The notes under the pieces are model-generated. The model was not told where the DNA came from. It did not search any database and saw nothing but the letters and a program-made list of their open reading frames with translations. The position numbers and the translations under genes are program-made. Positions 1 through 7,729 of a DNA stretch of 64,000 nucleotides are shown here, one piece after another. Within the stretch, counting starts at the first letter, position 1, and each line of letters opens with the position of its first letter. Source of the stretch: Actinomycetota bacterium (GTDB taxonomy: Bacteria > Actinomycetota > Actinomycetes > Streptosporangiales > Streptosporangiaceae); assembly GCA_027314515.1 (NCBI GenBank), contig DAHVAR010000181.1, positions 17,111 to 81,110 on the forward strand, read 5' to 3'.

Positions 1-1
1 G

Positions 2-196
2 CTGCGGTTCAAGTACGCGGGTGCTGAACCCGGCAGCACCCTGGTCATCCATGATCGCGCGGCTGCCCTGCGCGCCGCGCTGACCCGCACGCCGCCAGGC
101 GAATCGCTGTACATCTTCGCTGGCTACACCCCGATGCGAGAGCTGCGGAGCATCATGCAGCGGCACGCGTGGGTGCCGCCGTTCTGGGAGGAGTGA
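2..196 (+). CDS. murT: MurT-like lipid II isoglutaminyl synthase subunit, C-terminal end (partial)
   Basis: Only the last 64 codons are inside the window, ending with TGA at 194-196. They read as the C-terminal (DUF1727-like) domain of MurT, a Mur-ligase-fold protein that with GatD amidates the glutamate of lipid II to isoglutamine at the cytoplasmic membrane. Recognisable pieces are an LRFKYAG start, a YIFAGYTPMREL segment that corresponds to the YTAL-x-LR region of the family, and a W-containing tail. The stop lies only 4 bp before the gatD start, so the two are almost certainly one operon. The identification rests on a short fragment plus its neighbour. Confidence 0.75.
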   Translation: MRFKYAGAEPGSTLVIHDRAAALRAALTRTPPGESLYIFAGYTPMRELRSIMQRHAWVPPFWEE

Positions 197-200
197 GGAC

Positions 201-1076
201 ATGACAGCGGCGCCGATGACGGTCCGCATCTGCTACCTGTACCCGAGACTGCTGAGCGTCGCGGGTGACAGGGGCAACCTGTTCGCCCTCATGCAGCGCT
301 GCGCCTGGCGAGGGATCCGCTACAGCGTGACCGAGGCCGATGCCGGGGTCGTCCCTGACTTCGCGGAGGCCGACCTGATCCTGTTGCACGGCGGCCAGGA
401 TCGCGAGATGACGGCCGCCGCGCAGGACCTCGCGGCGAAGTCCGGCCCGCTGCGAGAAGCGATCGAGTCCGATGCCGTCGTCCTGGCCGTCTGCGCCGGT
501 TACCAGCTCCTGGGCCGGTACTACGCCCCGCCGGAAGGACCGCCCATCCACGGCCTCGGAGTGCTGGACGTGGTGACCGAGGGCGGCCCGAAACGATTCA
601 TCGGCCACGTGGCGGTGCATTGCGATCTTTCTCCCGGCAGGCAGCATCAGCTGGCCGGGTTCGAGAATCACAGCGGGCGCACCTATCTGGGCGGCAACGT
701 CAGGCCGCTGGGAAGGGTGCTGGCCGGCTCCGGCAACAACGGCGAAGACGGCACCGAAGGCGCCCGCTACCGCGAGGTGTACGCCACCTACCTGCACGGC
801 CCGGTGCTGCCGAAGAACCCGTGGCTGGCCGATCACCTGCTGTCCAGGGCGCTAGCGCATCGCTATCAGGACGTCAGCCCGCTTGCCCCGCTCACCGACC
901 GGGCGGAGGTGCAGGCGCACGGGGCCGCGCTCCGGCTTGCCCGGCGGCCGGCCGGGCGGTGGCGGGCAGCCGCGGCCGCCGTATCCCGGATCGGGCCGCC
1001 AGCGCGGATGCCAGCGACGCGGCCGGACAGAGGCGCCAGCACTACAGACAAGGCGACAGGGTGGACTTCTCGCTGA
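201..1076 (+). CDS. gatD: GatD-like type 1 glutamine amidotransferase (lipid II isoglutaminyl synthase, glutaminase subunit)
   Basis: A class I (CobB/CobQ-like) glutamine amidotransferase of 291 residues that would release ammonia from glutamine for MurT. The nucleophile elbow AVCAGYQLLG places Cys98, and the catalytic His is H199 in ATYLHGPVLP. The fold is complete by about residue 230; the remaining 60 residues are Arg/Ala-rich, unlike the roughly 240-residue family norm, and look like a non-conserved tail. ATG 201 has a good Shine-Dalgarno (ggaggagtgaggac). The gene follows murT by 4 bp and its last 16 bases overlap the next gene's GTG start. The overlap suggests the extended tail may have arisen by loss of an earlier stop codon. 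Confidence 0.85.
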   Translation: MTAAPMTVRICYLYPRLLSVAGDRGNLFALMQRCAWRGIRYSVTEADAGVVPDFAEADLILLHGGQDREMTAAAQDLAAKSGPLREAIESDAVVLAVCAGYQLLGRYYAPPEGPPIHGLGVLDVVTEGGPKRFIGHVAVHCDLSPGRQHQLAGFENHSGRTYLGGNVRPLGRVLAGSGNNGEDGTEGARYREVYATYLHGPVLPKNPWLADHLLSRALAHRYQDVSPLAPLTDRAEVQAHGAALRLARRPAGRWRAAAAAVSRIGPPARMPATRPDRGASTTDKATGWTSR

Positions 1077-2206
1077 GCGCGCAGCAGCGCGAACTGACGG
1101 AGGCGGCGACCGCATTCGCCCGGAAGGAACTCAACCAGGATCTGGCCAAGCGAGACGAGGCCGGAGAGTTCCCGCGGGACGCCTGGCGGGCATGTGCCAA
1201 GTTCGGTGTCCAGGGCCTGCCCGTACCTGCCGAGCTGGGCGGCGCCGGCTGCGACGTCCTCACCACGGCGCTTGTCATGGAAGCCCTCGGCTACGGCTGC
1301 CAGGACAACGGGCTGCTTTTCTCGCTCAACGCGCAGATGTGGAGCGTCGAACTGCCGCTGGTCATCTTCGGCACCGCAGCCCAGCGGCAGGCCTACCTGC
1401 CCGGCCTGGTGTCCGGTGACATCATCGGCGGGCACGCGATGACGGAGCCCGGCACCGGTTCCGATGCCCTGCACCTGCGATCACGGGCCGAGCGCCGCGG
1501 CGATCACTACCTGCTGACCGGGGCCAAGCAGTACATCACGAACGCTCCGGTCGCCGATGTGCTGCTGTTCTACGCCCAGCTGGCGGACCGTCCCGGATTG
1601 ACCGGGCTATCCGCGTTCCTGGTCGACGCCCGGGCACCCGGCGTCGAGATAACCGGCGGCTCCGACAAGATGGGCCTGCGGACCTCGCCGATGGGCGAGA
1701 TAGCGCTGACCGACTGCCTCGTTCCGGCCGAGAACCGGCTGGGACCTGAAGGCGCGGGGATGGCCATCTTCAACTCCTCCATGGAGTGGGAGCGAAGCTG
1801 CCTGTTCGCCAGCGCTGTCGGCGCCATGCGCCGGCAACTCGACGCGTGCGTGGAGTACGCGAACTCCAGGGAGCAGTTCGGCCAGCCCATCGGGAAGTTC
1901 CAGGCCGTGGCCGGAATGCTGGCCGACATGTACGTGCGCCTGGAGGCGGCGAAGCTGCTGATCTACCGGGTCGCCTGGCTCAAGCAGCAGGGCAAGTCCG
2001 CTCCGGCCGAGGCGGCCGCCGCCAAGCTCTTCACCAGCGAAGCATGGGTGGCCTCCAGCCGCGATGCGATCCAGGCTCACGGCGCCTGGGGCTACCTGAA
2101 GGAGGCCGGGGTTGAGCGCGATCTCCGGGACGCGATCGCCAGCACCATCTACTCGGGAACCTCGGAGATCCAGCGGGTGATACTCGCCCGGATGCTCGGC
2201 CTATGA
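1061..2206 (+). CDS. Acyl-CoA dehydrogenase family protein, probably acting on a carrier-bound substrate
   Basis: A full-length (381 aa) FAD-dependent acyl-CoA dehydrogenase fold. The FAD/substrate region AMTEPGTGSDA, the central beta domain ending near PMGEIALTDC, and the C-terminal helical domain with RVILARMLGL are all visible. The C-terminal motif that in many family members is Y-E-G-T-S-E-I-Q, with Glu as the catalytic base, reads Y-S-G-T-S-E-I-Q here, so the base must come from elsewhere, as in isovaleryl-CoA-type and some aminoacyl-carrier dehydrogenases. GTG 1061 is chosen because it starts MDFSLSAQQ, the typical N-terminus. It is followed by an adenylation enzyme and a carrier protein, so oxidation of an aminoacyl or acyl thioester on that carrier is the best inference. 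Confidence 0.85.
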   Translation: MDFSLSAQQRELTEAATAFARKELNQDLAKRDEAGEFPRDAWRACAKFGVQGLPVPAELGGAGCDVLTTALVMEALGYGCQDNGLLFSLNAQMWSVELPLVIFGTAAQRQAYLPGLVSGDIIGGHAMTEPGTGSDALHLRSRAERRGDHYLLTGAKQYITNAPVADVLLFYAQLADRPGLTGLSAFLVDARAPGVEITGGSDKMGLRTSPMGEIALTDCLVPAENRLGPEGAGMAIFNSSMEWERSCLFASAVGAMRRQLDACVEYANSREQFGQPIGKFQAVAGMLADMYVRLEAAKLLIYRVAWLKQQGKSAPAEAAAAKLFTSEAWVASSRDAIQAHGAWGYLKEAGVERDLRDAIASTIYSGTSEIQRVILARMLGL

Positions 2207-2267
2207 GCCGCCAGGACAGCCGGCGCAGCGCCACGGCGCATTCAGCGCATTCGGAAAGGGAACAGCG

Positions 2268-3860
2268 ATGGCATATCTGCTTCACCGCCTGCTGACTGAT
2301 GCGGCGGCCCGGCAGCCGCGACGGCCGGCGATAGCGGCCAGCGGCTGCGTGCTCACCTACCAGGAGCTGGACCAGCTGAGCAACAAGGTGGCCCGCGCGC
2401 TGCTCCGGCTGGGCGTGTCACCCGGCGACCGGGTGGGAGTGCTCGCCCCCAAGTCGGCTGCGTCGGTCATCGGGATATACGGCGCACTGAAGGCCGGCGC
2501 GTGCTACGTGCCGCTCGACCCGAAGGCACCCGACCAGCGGCTCAGCTATGTCGCGGCGGACAGCGGCATGACCGTCATCATCGCGGACGAGGCGCGGGCA
2601 CCGCACGCTGCGGCCCTGGCCAGCCGCGTTCGCCAGGCGCGCGGCGTCCTGGTGGCCGGCGTTCCCGGCAGCCAGGACGGCGCGCAGGCCGGGCCGTCCA
2701 CGGACCAGGGCGCGGCCGTTCTGCCGTGGAGCGCGGTGGCCGCGGAATCAGCCGCGCCGTTGCCGGACCACGCGATCGAGACCGACCTCGCCTACATCCT
2801 GTACACCTCGGGGTCGACCGGGATGCCGAAGGGCGTGATGATCTCCCACCGCAACTCGCTCTCCTTCGTCGAGTGGTCAGCCGCCGCTGCCGGGCTCAGC
2901 GACCGGGACCGCGTCTGCAGTCCAGCCCCGCTCCACTTCGATCTGTCGGTATTCGACCTGTTCGCCAGCTGTCAGGCCGCAGCCTGCCTGTGCGTGCTGC
3001 CCGAGGGGGCGGCAACCTTCCCGGTGTCGATCGCGCGATGGCTCGAAACCGAGCGCATCTCGGTCTGGTACTCGGTGCCATCGGTGCTCACGCTGCTCGC
3101 CTGCTATGGCGGCCTGCAGCAGTTTGACCTTGCCCACGTGCGGACGGTGATCTTCGCCGGAGAGGTGTTCCCGCCCAGGTACCTGGCAAAGCTGATGACC
3201 GGGCTCCCGCACCCTCGCTACCTGAACTGGTACGGGCCTACCGAGACCAACGTGTGCACGGCGTTCGAGGTGCCGCCGGGCAGTGCCGGCGCCGGGCCCG
3301 TCCCCATCGGCAAGGCCTGCGCCAACACCGAGGTGTTCGGGATCACCGGCGAAGGCCGCCAGGTGTCGCTGCCCGGCGAGATCGGCGAGCTGTACGTGCG
3401 CGGGCCCTCGCTGATGCGCGGGTACTGGGGCCAGCCAGCCAAGACAAGGGAGGTGCTGGTCGCCAGCCCGTTCCGGGCCGAATACGAAGAGCCCGTGTAC
3501 CGGACAGGCGACCTGGTCACCCTGGACCAGGCCGGAAACTACCTCTACCTCGGCCGCCGGGACACCATGGTGAAGATTCGCGGCTACCGCGTCGAACTGG
3601 GCGAGGTGGAAGCCGCGCTGTACCGGCATCCGGCCATCAGGGAGGCGGCGGTGGTGCCGGTACCGGACGAACTACTCGGCAACCGCCTGCGGGCGGTCGT
3701 CACCGCCGACGAGCCGGGCAGCCTGGGCCGCCAGAGCGTGCTGGATCACTGCCGGCAATGGCTGCCGAGCTACATGGTCCCCGACCTCGTCGAGATCCGG
3801 CAGGCGCTGCCGAGGACGTCGACCGGCAAGGTCGACCGCGCCGGCCTCGCCAGCGAGTAG
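2268..3860 (+). CDS. Stand-alone amino-acid adenylation enzyme (AMP-forming ligase)
   Basis: A 530-residue NRPS-type adenylation domain with no condensation or carrier domain attached. Core motifs seen are TYQELDQLSN (A1 region), LYTSGSTGMPKG (A3, 179-189), NWYGPTETN (A5, 320-328), VYRTGDLV (A7), RGYRVELGEVE (A8) and TSTGKVDR (A10, with the catalytic Lys). Pocket residues read from the motifs include D225 and L226 in FDLSVFD, and Val329/Cys330 after GPTETN. These resemble what I remember for prolyl-AMP ligases of pyrrole pathways, but this is by eye. RBS aaagggaacagcg precedes ATG 2268. Together with the dehydrogenase and carrier protein it forms the loading step of a small thiotemplate pathway. 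Confidence 0.85.
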   Translation: MAYLLHRLLTDAAARQPRRPAIAASGCVLTYQELDQLSNKVARALLRLGVSPGDRVGVLAPKSAASVIGIYGALKAGACYVPLDPKAPDQRLSYVAADSGMTVIIADEARAPHAAALASRVRQARGVLVAGVPGSQDGAQAGPSTDQGAAVLPWSAVAAESAAPLPDHAIETDLAYILYTSGSTGMPKGVMISHRNSLSFVEWSAAAAGLSDRDRVCSPAPLHFDLSVFDLFASCQAAACLCVLPEGAATFPVSIARWLETERISVWYSVPSVLTLLACYGGLQQFDLAHVRTVIFAGEVFPPRYLAKLMTGLPHPRYLNWYGPTETNVCTAFEVPPGSAGAGPVPIGKACANTEVFGITGEGRQVSLPGEIGELYVRGPSLMRGYWGQPAKTREVLVASPFRAEYEEPVYRTGDLVTLDQAGNYLYLGRRDTMVKIRGYRVELGEVEAALYRHPAIREAAVVPVPDELLGNRLRAVVTADEPGSLGRQSVLDHCRQWLPSYMVPDLVEIRQALPRTSTGKVDRAGLASE

Positions 3861-3924
3861 CCCCGGCGGCGCGTGCTCGCCGGAACTGACGTTCATCACT
3901 AAACCAAGGAAGAAAGGCGTCCAC

Positions 3925-4185
3925 GTGGAGACGATCATCAAGGATTACATCAGCCAGGAACTGGTCCGCGACCCCGAGTTGCTGCCCCTGGCCGACGAGG
4001 CATCACTGCTGGACAGTGGCATCCTCGACTCGCTGAGCCTGCTGCAATTGGTGGTCTTCCTGGAGGAGCGCTTCGCGATCACGGTGGGTGACGCGGATCT
4101 GCTCCCGGAGAATTTCGCCAGCGTCAACACCATCTGCGCGTACCTGCGCGCCAGGGAGCCCGCGAAGCAGGCGGCACATGGGTGA
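3925..4185 (+). CDS. Acyl/peptidyl carrier protein
   Basis: An 86-residue acidic four-helix carrier protein. The phosphopantetheine attachment site is Ser36 in ILDSLSLLQLV, followed by an EERF helix and an ENFASVNTICAYL third-helix region typical of stand-alone ACP/PCPs. The start is GTG 3925 with the upstream purine run aaggaagaaagg. Its last 8 bases overlap the ATG of the acyltransferase gene, implying translational coupling. Most likely it carries the group activated by the adenylation enzyme and oxidised by the acyl-CoA dehydrogenase homologue. Confidence 0.85.
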   Translation: METIIKDYISQELVRDPELLPLADEASLLDSGILDSLSLLQLVVFLEERFAITVGDADLLPENFASVNTICAYLRAREPAKQAAHG

Positions 4186-5185
4186 CAGCCGGGAAGGGCG
4201 GGTGCTCCGCAAGATAGGCGGCGTGGCCTACTGGGCTGGTGGCGCACCCGTCATGGCCCGGCTGCCGGCTGCCATCGGCTACCGCCTGGCATGCTGGCGA
4301 GGCGACTGGCTATTCCGGCGGCACGCCGCCGAGCGGACCGAACTGGCAGCCAACCTGCGGCAGGTGCTCGGAAGTCAGCTCAGCCCGGCGGCAGCGCAGG
4401 ACGTGACCCGGGAGTGGTTCCGGCTCGCGTCCTGCGAGGCCGTCGACGTGAAACGGCTACGGCACAGCGCGCTACCGCTGCGGCGGCTGGTCGAGATTCG
4501 CGGCCGGGAGCACCTGGAGACGGCACTTGCCGGAGGCAAGGGAGCCATCCTCTGCTCGGCGCACTTCGGATCCTTCGACAGCGCCTTCTCCCTGCTGAAC
4601 CCCAGCGGCTATCCGGTCACCACCATCGGGCGCTGGCAGCACAAGTACACGGCGGGCCTGTCCGCCGCGGAGCGGCGGTTCTGGGCCCTGGTCTACGCCA
4701 AGCCGCTGCAACGCCTCCGGCAACGGCCGAACATCGAGCCATGGCCGGGCCACCTCGACGTAGCGGCACGGGCAGCCGCGGTGCTGCGCGCCAATGAAGT
4801 TGTGACGATCTGCATCGACGCACCGCCGCTCGACAGCGACCAGGCACGCGCCGTCGCGGTTCCCTTCCTCGGGGGCCAGGCCAGTCTGTTGCCAGGGATC
4901 GTGACCCTCGCCCAGGTGACGGGAGCGCCGGTGCTGATGACATTCCTGCACCGCTGCGCGGACTACCGGCACCAGGTGCTGGAAATCTCAGCCCCGTTGC
5001 CCACCGGAGGAGACACCGCGACGGCCTTCGCGCGCTGCGCGGCCGAAGTGAGCGCGACTATCACCAGGAGTCCGGCACATTGGCGCTACTGGGCGAGTAC
5101 GACGGATCTCGTCACGCTTGGGCTTGTCCCGCCGCTGCGGGACAGATCGGCGGCGGTGGCCAGGTCCGTTGCCGTGGCCAGCTGA
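4178..5185 (+). CDS. LpxL-like lysophospholipid acyltransferase family protein
   Basis: A 335-residue protein of the lipid A biosynthesis/phosphatidylinositol-mannoside acyltransferase family, normally a peripheral membrane enzyme moving an acyl chain from CoA or ACP to a lipid or sugar hydroxyl. The HX4D catalytic motif is present: H129 and D134 in SAHFGSFDSAF. A second conserved block with ICIDAPPLDSDQ and VPFLGG matches the substrate side of the family. ATG 4178 overlaps the carrier-protein stop. Because Gram-positive actinobacteria have no lipid A, and because the gene is coupled to a carrier protein, transfer of the carrier-bound group to a lipid or small-molecule acceptor is inferred. 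Confidence 0.75.
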   Translation: MGDSREGRVLRKIGGVAYWAGGAPVMARLPAAIGYRLACWRGDWLFRRHAAERTELAANLRQVLGSQLSPAAAQDVTREWFRLASCEAVDVKRLRHSALPLRRLVEIRGREHLETALAGGKGAILCSAHFGSFDSAFSLLNPSGYPVTTIGRWQHKYTAGLSAAERRFWALVYAKPLQRLRQRPNIEPWPGHLDVAARAAAVLRANEVVTICIDAPPLDSDQARAVAVPFLGGQASLLPGIVTLAQVTGAPVLMTFLHRCADYRHQVLEISAPLPTGGDTATAFARCAAEVSATITRSPAHWRYWASTTDLVTLGLVPPLRDRSAAVARSVAVAS

Positions 5186-5295
5186 CGGTTCCGGCGCCGT
5201 CCGCGGCCTCCACACCATCGCCCATGGCAGCTACACCGGTACCGCAGCACGGCCGGGTGAACTATCGGCGGACAACGGTAGCCAGGAAGGGCTCG

Positions 5296-5760
5296 ATGAA
5301 CGGCAGCGATCTGATCGTAGAGATCCCGTGGCTGTTCTTCGTCGTGTCGCTGGCCGCGATCTTCGTGCGGATCCGCAGGTCACGCGGCCCGCATCGCCGG
5401 CCGCCGCGTGATAGCCAGGCGGTGCAGCCGGCCCCGGATGCGCCGGCTCAGACTCCGCGCCGCTCGCGGACCGGGCCCCGAACGATCAGCACGCGGGCGG
5501 CGAGCCGTGATCGCCGCCGGCAGCATCCACACGACCTCCACAGCCGTTGCGCTGAGGTGCCACAGCTACCGGCTGAACTGATCCGGGCTGGCCGCTGTCG
5601 CCCCCTCGAGGGCGGCCAGCACAGACAGGCAGGTCAGGCACCGGCCGGGCCCGCGACGATGAAAAGAGGATCACACGATGCCATCAGCGCTCGCCACGAC
5701 GTCGCTGTGCGACGGCGGCGCCACCCGGCGAGGCTGGCTGCCCGCCCGGCCGCCCGCTAG
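5296..5760 (+). CDS. Possible small membrane protein, unknown family
   Basis: ATG 5296 is preceded by ccaggaagggctcg, a plausible ribosome site, and the first 25 residues (MNGSDLIVEIPWLFFVVSLA and onward) form a clear single transmembrane segment followed by an Arg-rich stop-transfer stretch. The remaining 120 residues are low-complexity Arg/Pro/Gln-rich and run 83 bases into the next gene, so the true protein may be shorter or the frame may be spurious. I recognise no family. The reading depends on the N-terminal hydrophobic segment and RBS only. The rest of the gap between the acyltransferase and the PIG-L-like gene (5186-5295) shows nothing. Confidence 0.35.
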   Translation: MNGSDLIVEIPWLFFVVSLAAIFVRIRRSRGPHRRPPRDSQAVQPAPDAPAQTPRRSRTGPRTISTRAASRDRRRQHPHDLHSRCAEVPQLPAELIRAGRCRPLEGGQHRQAGQAPAGPATMKRGSHDAISARHDVAVRRRRHPARLAARPAAR

Positions 5761-6478
5761 CGGACCAGGAGCCGGCGCCGCCCGGCTGGCGGGCCGCGGT
5801 CCCGCCGCGCCAGGCACCGGCGGCTTGCCTGGCGCCCGCACGGTCCTGGCCGTCACGGCCCGGCCGGGTCCGGAATCGGCGAGCCTCGGCAGGCTGCTCT
5901 ACGCCTTCCGCGAAGCGGGCGCCGATCTCGCGCTGCTCTGCCTGACCAGGGGCGAGGCCTCACCGCTCAACTCGACGTGCCGGCCACTCGAGGCCGTCCG
6001 GCCGTGGGAGCTGCAACTGGCTGCCGGGCTGCTGGGCGTCCGGTCGGTCGCGGTGGCCGACTACCCCGACGGCGGGCTCAGCCACTGCCCCCTGCTGGCC
6101 CTCGCCCAGCGGGTACAGCGGGCGATTGACGAGCATGGCCCGGACCTGATCCTGGTGGCGGACCCGGTAGCGGGCGACGCCGATGACGCCAGGGCTGCCC
6201 GCGCGGTGTGCCTGGCGGCCGGCCGGGCCGGGGTAACTGTCGCTGCCCGCACCAGGCCCGGCGCCCGCGGCAGCTGGCCAGTCGACCTCGGATCGGGGGC
6301 CGAAGCCGCCAGGACGGTCCAGCGGTGCGCCGCAACGGCGCATGCCAGCCAGTCCGAGGCCCTGCCCGAGGTGCTCTGCGCTCTGGCTGACCTCAGCTCT
6401 CGCGAGCACCTTCGCTGGCTGCCGCCCGCCGCGGCCAGGGTGCCGCGCCCGCGGGGGGCACAGAGGTGCCTCAGCTGA
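5678..6478 (+). CDS. PIG-L/LmbE-family protein lacking the metal-binding residues
   Basis: A 266-residue protein with the PIG-L de-N-acetylase fold: a beta-strand/loop VLAVTARPGPES, then LLCLTRGEASPLNS, WELQLAAGLLGV and YPDGGLS, all at family positions. In active zinc-dependent members (MshB, LmbE) the first motif is AHPDDE and a later motif is G-H-x-D-H; here they read A-R-P-G-P-E and G-D-A-D-D, so the zinc ligands are gone. It is therefore probably a non-catalytic or differently acting member. ATG 5678 has aaaagaggatcacacg upstream. The first 45 residues are low complexity. Its last 8 bases overlap the convergent GH76 gene. Confidence 0.65.
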   Translation: MPSALATTSLCDGGATRRGWLPARPPASGPGAGAARLAGRGPAAPGTGGLPGARTVLAVTARPGPESASLGRLLYAFREAGADLALLCLTRGEASPLNSTCRPLEAVRPWELQLAAGLLGVRSVAVADYPDGGLSHCPLLALAQRVQRAIDEHGPDLILVADPVAGDADDARAARAVCLAAGRAGVTVAARTRPGARGSWPVDLGSGAEAARTVQRCAATAHASQSEALPEVLCALADLSSREHLRWLPPAAARVPRPRGAQRCLS

Positions 6479-7568
6479 GAGCGGCGATCAGGGCATCCTC
6501 GGCACTTGCCTGACTGTAGGAGGTCCGGCCCGTCAGCGGGCCGGACCAGACCATGCCGAGCTGATGCTGGCAGTCCATGTCGTACGCCTCGATCGACCGG
6601 GCCTGCCTGCGGAAGAAGCCGGCGAACTGGCTCGTCCGCGCAGTGACCGCAAGGACCTTGAGGTCCTGTACGAAAATCCCCTTGAACGACTGGCCGTCGC
6701 CGCCGGCGCTGCTGCCGCATTCCGCTCCGGTGCAGGGCTCCTGCAGCACGCCATCGAAGGTAAGCCGGCGGATCGCAGCTTTCCCGATGGCTTCCGCGGT
6801 GCGCAGCAGCTCACGCTTCTTCGTCGCGTTGTAAAGCTGGGCCAGGCCGGCCAGCAGCACCCCCTGGTTGTAGCTCCAGGTCGGTTCGTGATTGTTCGCG
6901 CATTGCGCGGTCAGCCCGTCGTTGATAACGCCAGCGCGGTTGATCATCCCGCTGTGCCTGAACCAGTCCCACTCGGCGGTCGCCCAGCTCAGGTACTTGG
7001 TGTCACCACGGATGCTGTTGTGCAGCCAGGCAGTCAGCTCAAGAAAGAGCTCGTTGGTGATGGCATTCTTGTACGTCCGCGCGGTTGACCACCACACCCC
7101 GCCCCCGCAGGTGCCAGTCCACGACCGGTGGATGTAGCCGGCGTCGGTTTCCGCCATCGCAAGGTAGGCCCTGTCCCCGGTCATGGTGTATGCCTGCAGC
7201 CAGGCAAGTCCCCACCAGCCGGTGTCGTCGTTATAGGCGTCTTCGAAGTGGCCGGCCTTGTGGTGGGCGAAGGCCGCCGAGATGACGCGGCGATACCGGG
7301 TGTCGCCGGTAGCCTGCTGGTAGGTCTCCACGGTGGAGAGCGCAACCGCGGCTTGCCACCAGGATTTGCCGATCAGTCCGGTGGCCGGGTTATACGACCT
7401 CATCAGCTCGGCGATGCCCGCTTTCTGCGGGGTCATGGCCGCGCCGCGCGCGCCAGCGGCGGGCCGGTTCACCGAGGTAGCCGGGCCCATGGGCGCTAGG
7501 GTCACGATAACGATCGCCAGGATGAGTAAACCCGGCCGGCGAGTGAACATACCGACGCGGCCGAGCAT
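6471..7568 (-). CDS. Secreted glycoside hydrolase family 76 protein (alpha-1,6-mannanase-like)
   Basis: An (alpha/alpha)6-barrel GH76 enzyme. The neighbouring catalytic aspartates of the family are seen as D114-D115 in AYNDDTGWWG, with further conserved aromatic blocks GGVWWS, YKNAITNELFLELTAWLH and WSYNQGV. Members of this family cut alpha-1,6-mannan backbones; in actinobacteria that includes cell-wall lipomannan-type or fungal glycans. The N-terminus from the ATG at 7568 gives MLGRVGMFTRRPGLLILAIV, a signal peptide or membrane anchor, with aggtgagg upstream; the frame stays open to 7682, which would add 38 very basic residues. Convergent with the PIG-L-like gene, with an 8-bp overlap. Confidence 0.85.
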   Translation of the reverse strand: MLGRVGMFTRRPGLLILAIVIVTLAPMGPATSVNRPAAGARGAAMTPQKAGIAELMRSYNPATGLIGKSWWQAAVALSTVETYQQATGDTRYRRVISAAFAHHKAGHFEDAYNDDTGWWGLAWLQAYTMTGDRAYLAMAETDAGYIHRSWTGTCGGGVWWSTARTYKNAITNELFLELTAWLHNSIRGDTKYLSWATAEWDWFRHSGMINRAGVINDGLTAQCANNHEPTWSYNQGVLLAGLAQLYNATKKRELLRTAEAIGKAAIRRLTFDGVLQEPCTGAECGSSAGGDGQSFKGIFVQDLKVLAVTARTSQFAGFFRRQARSIEAYDMDCQHQLGMVWSGPLTGRTSYSQASAEDALIAALS

Positions 7569-7729
7569 CTTCCGCACATCCTCACCTGCTTCCCGGCGTT
7601 CCTTGCGGTTGGGGTGTTCCCGGCGCTTTGTTCGCATAGCAGAGAACGATGCACCATACCCGCAGGCGAGGATCGTTACCAAACTAGTATAACTAAATCC
7701 GGCAAATCATGATCTGTCTAAATCGGGGT

